Positions 1 through 11,394 of a DNA stretch of 64,000 bases are shown one piece after another (the stretch's first letter is position 1; the number at the start of each line of letters is the position of its first letter). The DNA is taken from positions 558,001-622,000 of the forward strand of contig JAAOOA010000064.1 in assembly GCA_012861695.1 (NCBI GenBank), given 5' to 3'. Origin of the DNA: Trematomus loennbergii. Taxonomy: Eukaryota > Chordata > Actinopteri > Perciformes > Nototheniidae. The translations under genes and the position numbers were made by a program. Below the pieces are notes generated by a model, which saw nothing but the letters and a program-made list of their open reading frames with translations, did no database searches and was not told where the DNA came from.

Positions 1-141
1 TACGGTCCTGAGGCTAGAAGCTGGGTAGCTGCGTCATTTATCGTAGACAAGACGCTTATCCACGATTTTTACAATCAGCCTGGGCCATCAGGAGTTGGCC
101 CTAGAGGGGGGGGTACTGTTGTGCACCGACAGAAATGCTAG
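1..141 (+). pseudogene. C-terminal end of Ty3/Gypsy pol polyprotein (chromodomain), partial
   Basis: The frame is open from the first base to a TAG at 139-141. It carries the YGPEARSW signature followed by a hydrophobic helix (VDKTLIHDFY) and a Pro/Gly tail. In fish chromoviral Gypsy elements this is the end of the integrase-linked chromodomain, which targets insertion to chromatin. The reading frame runs through a G-rich polypurine tract (about 103-113) into the downstream LTR, as expected for the 3' end of such an element. The rest of the element lies outside the window, so intactness cannot be judged. Confidence 0.75.
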
Positions 142-549
142 AGAGATGCATGTTATTTACGTTTGCTTTCTCTCATTCCAGGCTTCCTGATTATTTTCAC
201 CTGTGTCTCCTGTGCTCATCAATGTCAGCCCCGCCCCTGATTGGTCCCACCTGTGTCTAGTTACCCTGTGCTTATATTCCCCTGTCTCCCAAGTGTTCTT
301 TGTCAGTTCGTATTGTCTCTTGCTATGGTCAGGTCTATGCTCTTTGTGCTCTTGTAAAGTTTGATTCCTCACTACGTGAGCGCTTTCATTTTGTTCCTCT
401 ATTTTTGTCATCTCGGTTAGAGATTTGATAGTTACCTTTTTTGTTGTTCATTGCTGTATTTGGAAAATAAAGTATCTTACAAGTACTTTACCTCTGTCTC
501 CCGGGTCGTGCAATTGGGTCCTACATCCTAAGTGTCTGAGTTCGTAACA
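117..549 (+). mobile_element. 3' LTR of a Ty3/Gypsy retrotransposon
   Basis: The segment begins TGTTG just after a polypurine tract and ends GTAACA, giving TGTT...AACA ends. It contains an AATAAA poly(A) signal near 465 and follows directly on a pol C-terminus. The 5' LTR is outside the window, so LTR identity and target duplication cannot be checked. Confidence 0.75.
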
Positions 550-1083
550 TTCGAAAGGATTGGAGATTAGCTCTTGAACGGAATTAGGCGGGGACCGAGG
601 TCCGGAGACTCCATCTGCACATGAAGCCATCCTCATCAACTACTGCGTCACCCGGATACGAGTCACTGTCCAAACTACTCACAGACTGCACCGGGCGCTG
701 ACATTGGCGCCCGGTGACCATCAGATTTGACGACGCTGATTGGCTGACATTATGTTTCGGCGGCATAGTTTACACGTTACAGATAGCAACAGTCAGCTGC
801 TAGTGGCTGCTGCTGCACTGGTTGAGGGCTCCTCTCTTAGCGCCCAGACGAGAGAAGGTAATGATACACGGGCAAGGCCAGGCAGGAAACATGTGACTTA
901 TCAGTAACTTTAGACATCGTAACACAATTTTAAACGAGATTTTATTGTAGATTATACATTTTACTGATACCAATTATATAATATTTACCTTAAAAATAAA
1001 AATAAATTATATTATTTTTATTTTTAATATGGGAAGAGGTGGGGCGGCGCACCTAGCGCCCCTATGGACCGGCCGCCACTGAT
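550..1083. other. Unassigned interval, probably TE-derived
   Basis: No convincing gene. A GC-rich stretch at 580-860 contains a splice-donor-like GAGAAGGTAATG near 853. It is followed by an AT-rich block (905-1030) and the sequence CACCTAGCGCCCC near 1050. The short minus-strand open frames at 448-766 overlap the LTR and have no recognisable motif. Confidence 0.4.
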
Positions 1084-1554
1084 CGACGCGTAAACTAAAG
1101 TTAAACAGTCACATCTTATCTGGATAAGTGGTGCAAAGTGCAGAATACCGTTTGATAAGGGAGACATGTGTGTAGTCTTTACTATTAAACACAATCACTG
1201 GTAGATAGCCACAGAAGTCGTATCACAAGTTATCCTGGGCAGATCACAGCTCCACAGCTGAAGACTTCTCCACGCTGCTTTCAAACTGTGAGTAAACAAC
1301 GTGTGCTTCACTTGTAGGCTGTCTGAAGGTGTACACAGGTCTCAGATGGACTTGGTATCACATTAAGAATGATATTCAGTAATAAGTCTGGCAAAAATAA
1401 CTGGTTTAAATGATTTATTCAAGCTTGCAATGTTTTGAACAGACATCCCCAGTCAGCTCATTGTCCTTTTGTAGTCCTCGCTTCGCGTCCGGATATCGGC
1501 ATCGCAACCACAACCTCACTGGTACTGAATGTGAATGTAAACGACAGAAGAAGA

Positions 1555-1599
<45 letters not shown>
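1084..1599 (+). repeat. Dispersed repeat family A, copy 1 (ends in TG microsatellite)
   Basis: The block from CAGTCACATCTTATC to the TG tract is repeated almost base for base at 43813-44217, and its first about 80 bases again at 6480-6567. The 1160-1555 part includes ACCACAACCTCACTGG and then AAACGACAGAAG just before (TG)n at 1556-1600. No terminal inverted repeats or coding motifs were seen, so the class is unknown. Confidence 0.7.
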
Positions 1600-1601
<2 letters not shown>

Positions 1602-2329
1602 TCATACCATCTTTAACGTACTGTCATTCCTTCCTTCATTTCCTATCATACTATCATACATAAATAACTATTCTCTCTCACACACAAAAACAACATCTCT
1701 TAAACGCACCATCATACTCTCGTACACACACCACTATCGTCTTTCACAAACAACTATAATCTAATAGAACATTATAATAGTGTATGTGAAAGAGGATAGT
1801 AGTATGTGTGTAATCGGTAAACAATGTATGTAAGACAGAATAATAACCTATATAAGAGGGAATAGTATTTCATGTTAATAACAATAGTCATTTATGTAAA
1901 ACAGAATAGCAGTGAATGAAATGTAATTATTATGTTATTATGTTGCATTGTTGGAGAAGCCTGTGACATAAGATTTTCAACTACATAATTACTCTGTAGC
2001 TATGTCAGATTGACAATAAAGAACCTTGAACCTTGAACCTTGAAAGGCAGAATAATAGCTTATATAAGAGGTAATAATAGTTCACGTGTATGACTGTAGG
2101 TATGTGTATAAAACAGAATGATAGGGTGTGTGCATAAGAATAGTTATGAGTGTGAGAGAGTATGATTGAAAAGGAAGTGAGTTTGATTGAAAAGGAAGTT
2201 GGACTAAATTCTCAGTTCCTGATTGGCTCTACGTTTTTCGTTTGACGGACACCGCCCAAGAAAGGCAGTAGAATGCTACTAATTTTCGCTATGCAACCTG
2301 AAGAGTAAAAGGGTCAAGTCCGTCAGAAA
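1600..2329. repeat. Degenerate short-period repeats with a nested LINE 3' tail
   Basis: 1620-1935 and 2046-2170 consist of diverged copies of CATACAC/ACTATCAT-like words on both strands, similar to 6110-6440. At about 1940-2045 lies a LINE-like 3' end: TGACAATAAAGAACC followed by a tandem ACCTTGA tail, the self-priming tail seen in L2/RTE-type fish elements. No gene is visible. Confidence 0.5.
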
Positions 2330-2955
2330 GCAATGACTGTAAGTGTGAGCCTTACGGACCGTCTACACAGCAGCGTTAAAAAAATCTTGGAGGTGGGCGT
2401 ATCTGAAGCTTGGGGATTTTTTGCGAACAACCAATCACATGAATCTCCCGCCCGCGACATACGAAGCAAGAAAGTTTGAAGTAAACTGGATATAAACTCC
2501 GCAAACAGGCGAAAACATACCACTGTCTCTGCCACCTCCCTCCATGCCTGGCTCCTCCGGTTTGTATCCCGGTAGGTAAATAGGGACTGGTCATAAAGCA
2601 CCGGGTGATTCCCTACCGCTCATTTCTCCTCCATTTTTTGGAATATGAGGAAATGACCTGCGGTATGTCTCTCCCAGCATACACGCCGTTGATTGGCTAG
2701 AGCTTGAACTGTCAGATTTGCGTACACGGGATTTGATTGGCTGACGCTTCCACCTCAGCCTCAAAAGTTGAACATTGTTCAACTTTGAATCCTGAAAATC
2801 CTGAAAATCTCCGCTCGCCTGCCCACAATGCAGTTCGGCGAAAAGTGAGGGAAAGTGACGTCACCCCATTCAAAGTGAATGGGCAGAAGCGTTTCAAGAT
2901 TTTTTTTAACGCTGCTGTGTGGACGGTCCGTTACACTTACACTGTAAGGATTAGT
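2330..2955. mobile_element. MITE with ~55-bp terminal inverted repeats
   Basis: CGGACCGTCTACACAGCAGC at 2356-2375 is the reverse complement (one mismatch) of the block ending near 2932 (GCTGCTGTGTGGACGG), and the homology continues outward through ACTGTAAGTGT on both sides. The interior has TTGAACATTGTTCAA and no transposase. This is a non-autonomous DNA transposon; hAT and PIF/Harbinger are both possible. Exact ends and target duplication are uncertain. Confidence 0.75.
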
Positions 2956-3009
2956 AACATGTATTGTGTTTATGTGATGACATTTGGAGATGTTTAAACT
3001 CAATGAGAA

Positions 3010-3118
3010 AATGCGTTAGCATTCGCGCTAGTGTTAGCATTTGCGCTAGCGTTAGCATTCGCGCTAGCGTTAGCATACACGCTAGCGTTAGCCATACACG
3101 CTAGCGTTAGCCATACTA
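3010..3118 (+). repeat. Minisatellite, unit ~19 bp (GCGCTAGCGTTAGCAT)
   Basis: Five to six tandem units of GCGCTAGCGTTAGCATTC and variants (ATACACGCTAGCGTTAGCC). The GCTAGC core is palindromic. Isolated GTTAGCGTTAGCAT words recur at 3824-3842 inside the adjacent foldback element. Confidence 0.8.
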
Positions 3119-3364
3119 GCCTGTACACCTATGCTGTACACATGCTTATTGAACAGCTAGTGTAAAAACCCCATTTGTGTTCTGTGAGACTGAAGGGGAT
3201 GTTGCATTGTTTTGTTGCTTTCGTTGCAGTTTTATATACGTCTTAAATTAATTTAGGTTAACTTCCTTTTTCATTTAGATACTTTTTATTTTGAAGCCGA
3301 GTTAACGCTGTTGACAGGAAGTTGTTGTTGCTATGGAAACAACATGACTGCGAAAAGAAATATC
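3119..3364. other. No gene seen
   Basis: AT-rich spacer between the minisatellite and the foldback element. Nothing recognisable. Confidence 0.5.
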
Positions 3365-4499
3365 TTCTATCGAGTGGCGAAGTCCCTCCCCTTCCGGTGG
3401 ACCTCCATGGGACCTTATTTCGGAAAAATGATGTATTGAAGTCAATGGAGAGAGAAAGATTATCTTTCGATCCCGTTTGAATTGTGCCACGAATTACACA
3501 TATGATGTTTGTCAATTTAAAAGATAATTTTGCAAGTCAAAAAAAAAAAAATGTGTCGTAAAACTGTGAAGTAACACATTTGTTTGTGTGAAACGCTCAA
3601 TGAAACATCTCTGGTCAACAACACACGTCACCAAGATGGCCGTCACTACTGTCTTGTCAACAAAACGATTGACTACCCTCACTATCACCACAATGAAACA
3701 CGTCCTGAAGAATGTCATGCAAAGCTGCCTGCCTGCCTTCCTTTGATTCTCTCTGAACTGCCTGGTCGTTTTAATGTTTAATGTCAACCATTTGTGCAGA
3801 TAGCATGAAGTAGAGAAGATCGCTAGTGTTAGCGTTAGCATTTCTCCCCGGGCTTAAATTGTGTATTATAGAATGATCACACCGGTGTGACAGTACTCTT
3901 CAAAGGGTTCACGAAATATGACTACTACTCTTACTGTTTAACATTTTGGGTTACTTAATGTTACTTCATGTTAAGGCTAATACAAATGACAAGGCTGTAA
4001 TGCTAACTAACGTGCTAGCTACTAGCTAGCTTGATCCAGCCACTCCTGGTCCTTTCATCAGACGGGAAGCGAAAGAACGAGCAAGACCCATTGCTGGTAT
4101 GAACAACCTGGTGGTACTAAGCACACAGGCATCTTGTTAAAGTTATCTTATCTTAGCCAGCGCCATATAGATAGATTATATCTATATGGCGCTGATCTTA
4201 GCTATCTCTTAGTGGAGGAAAACAATTGTGACATCACTTACGCGACTCTGGGATTTGTAGTCTTTCTAGTTGCGTATTTTTCATAGTCTTATATTTCAAC
4301 AGTTTTACGACAAACTGTGACTTTTTTGACATGGAAATGATTTTTTAAGATTGACAAACATCATATGTGTAATTCATGGCACAATTCAAACGGGATCGAA
4401 AGATAAGTTTTCTCTCTCCATTGACTTCAATACATTATTTTTCCGAAATAAGGTCCCATGGGACGGAAGTAGATGGGCGTGACTTCGCCACTCTATAAA
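3365..4499. mobile_element. Foldback-type MITE with ~200-bp inverted arms
   Basis: The left arm (3365-3567) begins TTCTATCGAGTGGCGAAGTC. The right arm (4300-4499) ends GACTTCGCCACTCTATAAAG. The arms pair over nearly their whole length, including TCAATGGAGAGAGAAAG and ACACATATGATGTTTGTC, with a few small indels; GTCGTAAAACTGT marks the inner ends. The 730-bp interior has no transposase. Short open frames inside it are not coding by any visible motif. Confidence 0.8.
4158..4194. repeat. Perfect 16-bp stem hairpin
   Basis: CAGCGCCATATAGATA at 4158-4173 and TATCTATATGGCGCTG at 4179-4194 are exact reverse complements around the 5-nt loop GATTA. It lies inside the foldback element. Confidence 0.85.
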
Positions 4500-5404
4500 G
4501 ACGGAGAAAGTAAAGAATAAAGTGTATGTTTAAATGTTAGCACCCCCGAAGAGGCACAAGGTTGGTATTTACTATAATATAAAATTGTAGGTTGTGTCCT
4601 AATTCGTTTATAAGCTGTTTTGTAGCTTTGCTGTCTGTTTATAGTTAACTTTTGGTAGTATGCTAAAGTGATTCTAATACGGATTGAGCCTAAATGTATT
4701 TGTTATTTTTGTGTCTTTATAGCTCTTACGTTGACTCTGGAGTTCAATAAATTCTAAATCATCAGTAAAGTCTACGACCATATTTCGGAGGGATATGCTA
4801 CAGCTAGCATTAGCTATATTTACCTTGTTTACACTTAGCGGTCCTAAGTGTTAATCTGTGTATGTTACACTTGCATGTATGAGATCATTAAGTGCCTTGT
4901 AACTTTTTTTGTATAGTTTCACTCCGTTTGAATGTCAGTGGACTGCAAACAATTAAATAAAGGAGCATGGCTGCTCATTCCCTGGCTCTCAAAAGAGTTT
5001 GGCTGGCTATTTAATCTGTTCACACTGAGACAGTACAACACAGTACACTATTGTGTAAAGCAGGTCACACAGTATGATCACAAATACATAAACTCTGTTC
5101 ATAAAAGTTTTTATTAAGAAGTATACAGGCTGCATATCATGTGTTCTCAGCCTTGGAGAAACTTGACATGTTTTGGTATGTGTCTGAACCTCTCTTTAGT
5201 GGTTTAATAAAACAGATATTTGAACGTGTGCCTACTTTGTGCTGTTGAGGTTAATTTCAGTAGTTGCGTGCTATAATGTATTTACAAAGTGTGAAGAGGA
5301 GGCAACTTTAGAATAGGGAACCTGTTCAGGTCAATTAGAGTCAAACTACTAGCTTATTGGTTATGAACAAGACTTCACTTTAAAATAGGGAACATATTCT
5401 TCTG
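4500..5404. other. No gene seen
   Basis: AT-rich sequence with no convincing coding frame. A 61-codon open frame at 4932-5117 has no motif or splice context. Confidence 0.45.
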
Positions 5405-5602
5405 TGGAGGCGTGTGGCGCAGTGGGTTGTGTGTAGGTTCGGATCAGGGGGTCACAGGTTCAAACCCCACTGCAGTCAGCATGTCGTTGTGTCCCTGAGA
5501 CACTTCATCCCAAAGTGCTCCTGTTGGGATTGCCCACAGTATTGAGTATGTAAATTGCTTTGGGTAAAAGCGTCTAACAAGTAACATGTAATGTAATGTA
5601 AT
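5405..5602 (+). mobile_element. tRNA-derived SINE
   Basis: A pol III A-box-like TGGCGCAGTGG (5415-5425) and a B-box-like GGTTCAAACCCC (5457-5468) are spaced as in tRNA-derived SINEs. They are followed by a conserved body with GCTTTGGGTAAAAGCGTCT and a (ATGTA)n tail to 5602. A second member in inverted orientation lies at 16163-16322. The tRNA part is not a functional tRNA: the stem bases do not close. Confidence 0.85.
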
Positions 5603-6479
5603 TCTTCAATAGAAATACCTAATTTTGAGTTATTTAGACTTGTCTTATGTCTTGTTACATAAGGATATATCATATTTGTTAAGTGTGGAGAATTACTATT
5701 CTTGTGGTGCTACTGCCTTATTAGGCCCATATTGAGCATATTAAGACCAAACAACTTCCTTAATGGCAATAAATAAGCACCAATTAGAGGGTTATTGAGG
5801 AAAGACTCTCAGCTAATGGCCTATTACTTGTAGAATATGGTCATGTAGAATAAGGCATTAATAAGTTTTATAGTGACTAATAAAGAGCCATTATACTGCT
5901 AATAAGCATGTTAATTAACAACTAGTTGATGGTGAATGGTGCACCTTAAGTGTTAATAAAAGTTCTTATTGCAGCTCAAATGTAGCTAGCAGTGCTCTGA
6001 GCAGCTTCAGACTTTGTTTTCAAGGCTGTAAACCAGTCAAGGAATGAATGATTAAACTGGCTTCCTGTTGGATCAACCTGACGTCCTTTTAAAGTATACT
6101 CTCTCACAACCAGTACAATGTCCTCTCACATAAACTGTCATAAGCTCTCAAAAACACAAGCATTGTCTTTCACATACACACTACTATACCCTCATACATA
6201 CTACAATCCCTCTCTCACATACACTATCATTTGTAGTATGATGTTGTCTGTAAGTGGGAATAATAGTGTTTCTAAGAAAGTACAGTTTGGTATGTAAGTA
6301 AGTTTGATTTATGGCCCAGACAAAAGTGTGTGAAAGAGGGTATGATATATATGGTATGTGCGTGTAAAAGTGTTTAGCTGTATAAAAGAGTTTAATGGTG
6401 TATGTGTGAGATTCTGATATTGTTTGTAAGACCAAGTATGAGTTGTGAGACGGCCTCTCATAGGTTTGTGTCGCTGTAT
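5603..6479. other. TE-derived, no gene
   Basis: 5690-5975 is rich in AATAAG/TTATTAGG words and ends in GGTGCACCTTAAGTGTTAAT, a pattern common in fish MITEs. 6110-6440 carries the same degenerate CATACACACTACTA-type repeats as 1620-1760. Confidence 0.4.
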
Positions 6480-6567
6480 CGACGCATAATTAAAGTTAAA
6501 CAGTCACATCTTATCTGGATAAGTGGTGCAAAGTGCAGAATACCGTTTTGATAAGGGAGACACGTAT
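6480..6567 (+). repeat. Dispersed repeat family A, 5' fragment
   Basis: It matches 1084-1170: AGTTAAACAGTCACATC, then AAGTGGTGCAAAGTGCAG and GATAAGGGAGACA, then diverges. Confidence 0.7.
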
Positions 6568-7100
6568 GAAGGTAGATATGGTGCAAAATGTGAGAACGTG
6601 TAAAACCTGATGTGAGCACTTGCAAAAAAGAAATCTGAGCTTGTGTGCATACATTTACACTTGTATAACATATCCACGTATCTGTGAACCACATTTGAAG
6701 TCACAGAAGAAAAGAAAAAAGTTTTGTAGCTTGTAGAAAAAAATGAACTTAGTGATGAAATGTTCACTTGCAGAAAAATATATATTTTTAAAATATATTT
6801 TCCATTACAACTGCAACTTGGTTATTACAACCTCTCAAATCAGTCATTACAACTTCACGAATCTGCTCTGTGGCAGTATACATCCACAAATCTGCGGCCT
6901 TGACTTTTGCTACACTTCTTGCGATGAATGTGTCGCAAAAGTAATTTTCACCTGTAGATGTGGGGGAGGGAGGGGGTTGGAGCGAAGGGGCAGAGCTATC
7001 ACAACGACGAGGCTCGGGTCAGTCACACAGTCACAGCCATAGTCAGGTCGAACCAGATGACTGTGGGGCTAACGGTTCGTGTCGCTACCAGTCCGCTGAC

Positions 7101-8030
7101 ATGGCGCGTCAATCAACGGTAAGTTTTGCCCATTACTTCCCCAGTATTACTTTGAATATTATTATTGTGATTGAGGATGAAATCCGCTATGAAGACCACC
7201 GTTTTATATCGTGCAGTTTAGCGGCAAAATAACGTCAGTTAGCCAGCTAACGCTAGCTTTGTTGAATTTATCCTAGCTAAACAAGTAGTGGTTGTAGTCT
7301 ATACAGCAGTAATTAATATATTATAGCCTACTGCTTTGGCACTAACGGTTGATAACCGTTTATGAAAATAAAACCAATTGAACTGTACTGAAATAAAGAC
7401 AAGTTTTATAATTGTCTTGGGCTCCTGCTGTGTTTTTAAAGCCTTTATAAATTATCCATGCTATTTAGAACGAAGACTTCAGAATCTTAAAATCCCTTGA
7501 CGTTTGTATGCAATTGTGCTAAATTCAACACTGGAATTAAGCAAATATGAATATGTTTGCATGACGTTATTTATATTTTGCCATCACTTAATTATACGTT
7601 TAATACATTTAAGTCAAACTAAGGTACATGTGATGGTAGCTAGTTAGTACTCTTACCTGTGATGCCTCCTCCAAACAGCATAATAACCAGACTGTACCAT
7701 TAAAACTAGAAGTACCAGTTCTAGATCCTTGACTTTAGACAAAAAATTCAAAAGACAAAATGTATTTAAAGACCAATCTTTATTTGAAGGTGCCTCTTAA
7801 CCTGGGATATTAGTTATACAGTAATAGTATTGACAATCTAAAAAAAACTGAGCAACTCAACGGTTCACTTTTATATTTCTTATTGTCTAAAGCATTTATT
7901 ATTTTCATTTTCCCCCTCTCATATTCAGTGTGGACGGATTGAGACAGCGTGGTGTCCAGAGAGCTGCAGAGACTTCAGGGAGAAACCTCCGTGTGATGGA
8001 CGTCCTGCCTGTTGGTTTGGAGAGGACTGA
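7101..8030 (+). CDS. Candidate two-exon small Cys-rich protein (39 aa) inside the 3.5-kb element
   Basis: Not a recognised family. An ATG at 7101 gives six codons (MARQST) up to a strong donor (7119, GTAAGT). A pyrimidine-rich acceptor at 7926-7928 opens an exon that stays in frame for 33 codons to TGA at 8028-8030. The joined product would have Cys at positions 7, 15, 19, 28 and 34. An AATAAA poly(A) signal follows at 8217-8222, so a short polyadenylated transcript is plausible. The CpG-rich left inverted arm would be its promoter. There is no signal peptide or known domain, and the ORF could equally be chance within a non-coding RNA. Confidence 0.3.
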
Positions 8031-9158
8031 GGGTCTTTCCTCAGCGAGGAGGACCAGGCCTGATGGATGCTGGGCATAGCTGATACCACCTGCACAGGCC
8101 TAGTCTGTCCCTTTATTTGACTAAATGTGTTTACTTATACATTTAATAGGTTTACACCTTCTGTCCATATGTGCTTTTATTTAAAACATTTTTGATGAAC
8201 TTTTGGTTCACATTTCAATAAATAGAATTTGTATTTGCACTCCTTTTGTCCATTATTCTTACTGAAAATGTTAGATTACACATTCACATCTGACTGAAGA
8301 TTGGCCCCATTTATTTGTGACGTTGCAAACTCTGCGGTACAAGGTACATGTTGTGAAGCTCATAAAGTGAGGCAAATAGAAATAATCAGCTGATGGAGTG
8401 TAGATGTGGAAATAGGTGCATTCGATCAGCTGACTGTGTTTTCACAATAAAAGTAGTTTCTTAGTGAATGTCCTGTACTGGTCTTAAAATCTCATAACAT
8501 CAGCTTTTAATTTTCCTCTTGGATGTTCTTCTTGACCCTCAGAGAAAGAGAACATGTTGAGTCGTGTCTTTCAGGCATGTCCTTTCCTAACAAAAATTAC
8601 AGGAAACATAAAACATATTATTGCAGAACAAGTGTGTTATTTATGAAAGAGGTGTGTTTGTGTTTTAGGGGCTGTAGATATAATTATTTTGTAATGGTAA
8701 TGTTTTATTTTATTTCAACAGTGAGCTACAAAGACAATCAGATTATGAATGAACAGTATGACATTCATCAACATTGACATTTTATTATCAAAATAATATT
8801 TAACTGTTATCAAAACTTAGTGCAACTGTAGAAGCTTGCTCTGTTGTCTCACTGAAAGAATCACTTTTACCACGTTTTTTACAGACAATATTGAGAGATA
8901 AATAGCAGTTCTCACTATGTGTTAAATATCTTTGCCTTCAATACATTAAATTAGAAAGCTGACAAAGTCATATTGCTTGTTAACATCTAAATGTAACCTT
9001 TGCATGGAAAAAACCCTCAACTTCACTGATGTGTAGGTGATCTAGTATTTAGTATTGTTTAATGGAATATATATCAGTGTATTAAAGTCAATACTTCATT
9101 TATTTAAACCAATATCTTTCTTGATTCTTTGTACAGTATGAAAAAAGAGTCTTTATAC

Positions 9159-9237
9159 CTGTGCTGAAGTTCACTGCTGTGAGGAGTCCAGTTCTGTCTC
9201 TCACTCTCTGGTCCAGCCTGTCTGCATCACCTGGACA
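9159..9237 (-). other. Possible minus-strand exon (79 nt) in the 3.5-kb element
   Basis: Read on the minus strand, TTTGTTTAAAG precedes an open 79-nt block ending CACAG followed by GTATAA. One frame is open throughout and begins CPGDADRLDQRV. The matching first exon could be the CpG-rich donor-bearing patch at about 9947-10018. No family is recognised. Confidence 0.25.
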
Positions 9238-10381
9238 CTTTAAACAAACAGATATATATGTAAAGTACCATGTGTACAAACAATATAACTTATTCTCTTC
9301 TGTTGAACATGTTGGATTGTGTATTGACCGAGTCAGGGTCCTTTTTATTTTACTGTAACTTTGGAAGTTGTGTTACCAATGCTTACTGTTTATTTGATAC
9401 CAATTTGGTAATGCAATTTATAAAAACAACAAGGTTTGGGTTCGTTCTTCAGATGACTGTAACGTTAACGTGTAAGCTCAATAATGAACTCCAGCTCAAC
9501 CAACCATATTGTAATATCCAAGTAATCATCTTGAAATATGACATTAATAATTGTAATATACACACATCTTATTGTGAGGTTGATTTCACATACACTACTT
9601 CGACATTAGCTTGTCTACATACTTCAGCATAGCGGATTTAAATTAACCTTAGCGATGCATACAGTTCCTACCTACATAATAAAATATCTCTCTAAGTTAC
9701 AAGGATGACCTTATTTTACCAACCTCAAACAGAAGCCGTTTGTTCTACAGTATTATCCCACTTAACGCTTAACACTTGTCTATTTCGTTTTAACCTTTAT
9801 ACAGTCTATGGTTTTAACTTGCAGGCTACGATTAGCATCGTTAGCACAGATGTAGCTACCACTCGCTTACACGCGAACCCAAGCCTTAACATTCATTACG
9901 TAGCTGATTAAAATCATAAACACATAAATAAGTACTCGAATTTCACTTACCGCAAAACCGCATTCATGCACCGTCTGTTTTAACCGCAGAGCGAGTCACA
10001 ATAGTCCGATATAAGCATGAAGACACGGACCGTTAGCCCCGCAGTCATCCGGTTCGACCTGACTATGGCTGTGACTGTGTGACTGACCCGAGCCTCGTCG
10101 TTCTGATAGCTCCGCCCCTTCGCTCCAACCCCCCTCCCTCCCCCCACATCTACAGGTGAAAATTACTTTTGCGACACATTCATCGCAAGAAGTGTAGCAA
10201 AAGTCAAAGCCGCAGATTCGTGGATTTATACTGCCACAGAGCAGATTCGTGAAGTTGTAATGACTGATTTGAGAGGTTGTAATAACCAAGTTGCAGTTGT
10301 AATGGAAAATTACAAATAGGTGCTGACTGTCTTCAAGTTTAGGATTGACTTCCTGAATGTCGACATCTGAATTGAAGCCAT

Positions 10382-10987
10382 TGTTACGCCCAGGTCTAGG
10401 GGAACCTAGGCGCAGCACAAAATGTGCACTCTCCCCATCTCCCATTCCCAAGAACATGGACACGAGACAGAGAAAGCCGTTTGGTCATTTTAATTACCAA
10501 AGTTTTTACAAGGAGGCGCAACAACCCACAAATCTTGCCTAACAAATAAGAAAAATAAACGTACAGGCTTCTTACCTACTCTGACGTAAAAACAGGAGAA
10601 AACGAGAATAAACCAAAAGAAAAGGGTTTCACACTCCTGGGCAAATTCAAGCGTGTCCACAAGGACAGGTTAAAGTAGTTTCTACTTCTGAGGTTTCAAA
10701 ACAAGCAAAATGACTGGTGTACGGTATAAGTACACCCACAGCACAACAGGACAGATATATATATACGCAACAGTGTTGGGAGTAGGAGAAGTCGAGTCAG
10801 AGGGAGGGCCGAGGAACTGCACGGCTGCAGCTTAAATGCTCCCGTCTCCTCAGGTGGACCAATCAGCCTGTCGAGGGCAGCCAATCAGCTACCGGGCACC
10901 ACCTGCTTACTCACACGCAGCCACACAGACACAGGAGGAAGAAGAAATATCTGCACACAAATGACATAACGACCCAGGGTCGTAACA
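10382..10987. mobile_element. Solo LTR (606 bp) with 4-bp CCAT target duplication
   Basis: It begins TGTTACGCCC and ends GGGTCGTAACA, and is flanked by CCAT at 10378-10381 and 10988-10991. No internal retrotransposon sequence adjoins either side, so it is a solo LTR left by recombination. Its last about 75 bases, the flank and the following NLR exon are repeated at 51867 onward, so it was inserted before the NLR duplication. Confidence 0.85.
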
Positions 10988-11114
10988 CCATTCAAAGTCA
11001 CATGGCAGCTGTTCTTTGGATCCCGAAGGCCTGTTATGGTTTTCAAAAGTACAAAATAAGAACATATAGTTCTGTAAGATAAATATTTTCTTTCTTGGTA
11101 TCTTTGCTCTGCAG

Positions 11115-11394
11115 GTAGAAAAGATGGAGACACCTAGAGAAGTCCTATTAAAAACTTTAAAAGCTTTGAAGGAAGAGGAATTTGAAGAATTCAAGTGGCA
11201 CCTGGAGGAGAAGGTCCTAGAACTCCCAGGAATCCCAAAGAGTGAACTAGAGAAAGCAAACCGGAGGGAAACAGTGGATCTGATGCGTATACACTACGGC
11301 AGACACGACATTAAAGTGACCAGAGAAGTTTTGAAGCAGATCCCGAGGAATGATCTATTAGAGGCATTATCAGAATCCTCATCAGACCCTAAAG
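11115..11394 (+). CDS. NLR paralogue 1: PYRIN (PYD) exon
   Basis: The exon follows TTTGCTCTGCAG (acceptor) and ends at AAAG before GTAGGT (11395). The ATG is at 11124. The 90-residue product is a death-fold pyrin domain: METPREVLLKTLKAL, an acidic/basic helix pattern, LPGIPKSELE, and helix 6 near IPRNDLLEALSE. PYDs mediate homotypic contacts, typically with ASC, to build inflammasomes. Fish NLR-C proteins often carry this domain at the N-terminus. The frame is intact here, but the next exon of a normal gene (FISNA-NACHT) is missing downstream, so at most a short PYD-only product could be made. It is nearly identical to the exon at 52027. Confidence 0.85.

Larger units (their letters stand above)
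6797..10310. mobile_element. 3.5-kb element with ~285-bp terminal inverted repeats
   Basis: 6797-7085 reappears inverted at about 10018-10310: ATTTTCCATTACAAC at the left end matches GTTGTAATGGAAAAT at the right. The whole arm, including a G-run and TCGGGTCAGTCACACAG, pairs with scattered mismatches. No known transposase is recognisable in the interior. Each arm leads inward into a CpG-rich patch with a good splice donor: left ACGGTAAGT at 7117-7125, and right, on the minus strand, GCGGTAAGT near 9945. It is a large DNA element or a composite; the superfamily is not determined, and no clean target duplication was seen. Confidence 0.75.

Noticed and set aside
5411..5485. A functional tRNA gene
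   Set aside because: A and B boxes are present but the stems do not close, and the sequence continues into a SINE body and tail.
9996..10463. 155-codon minus-strand open frame
   Set aside because: It runs across the right inverted arm and into the unrelated LTR, so it spans two separate insertions.
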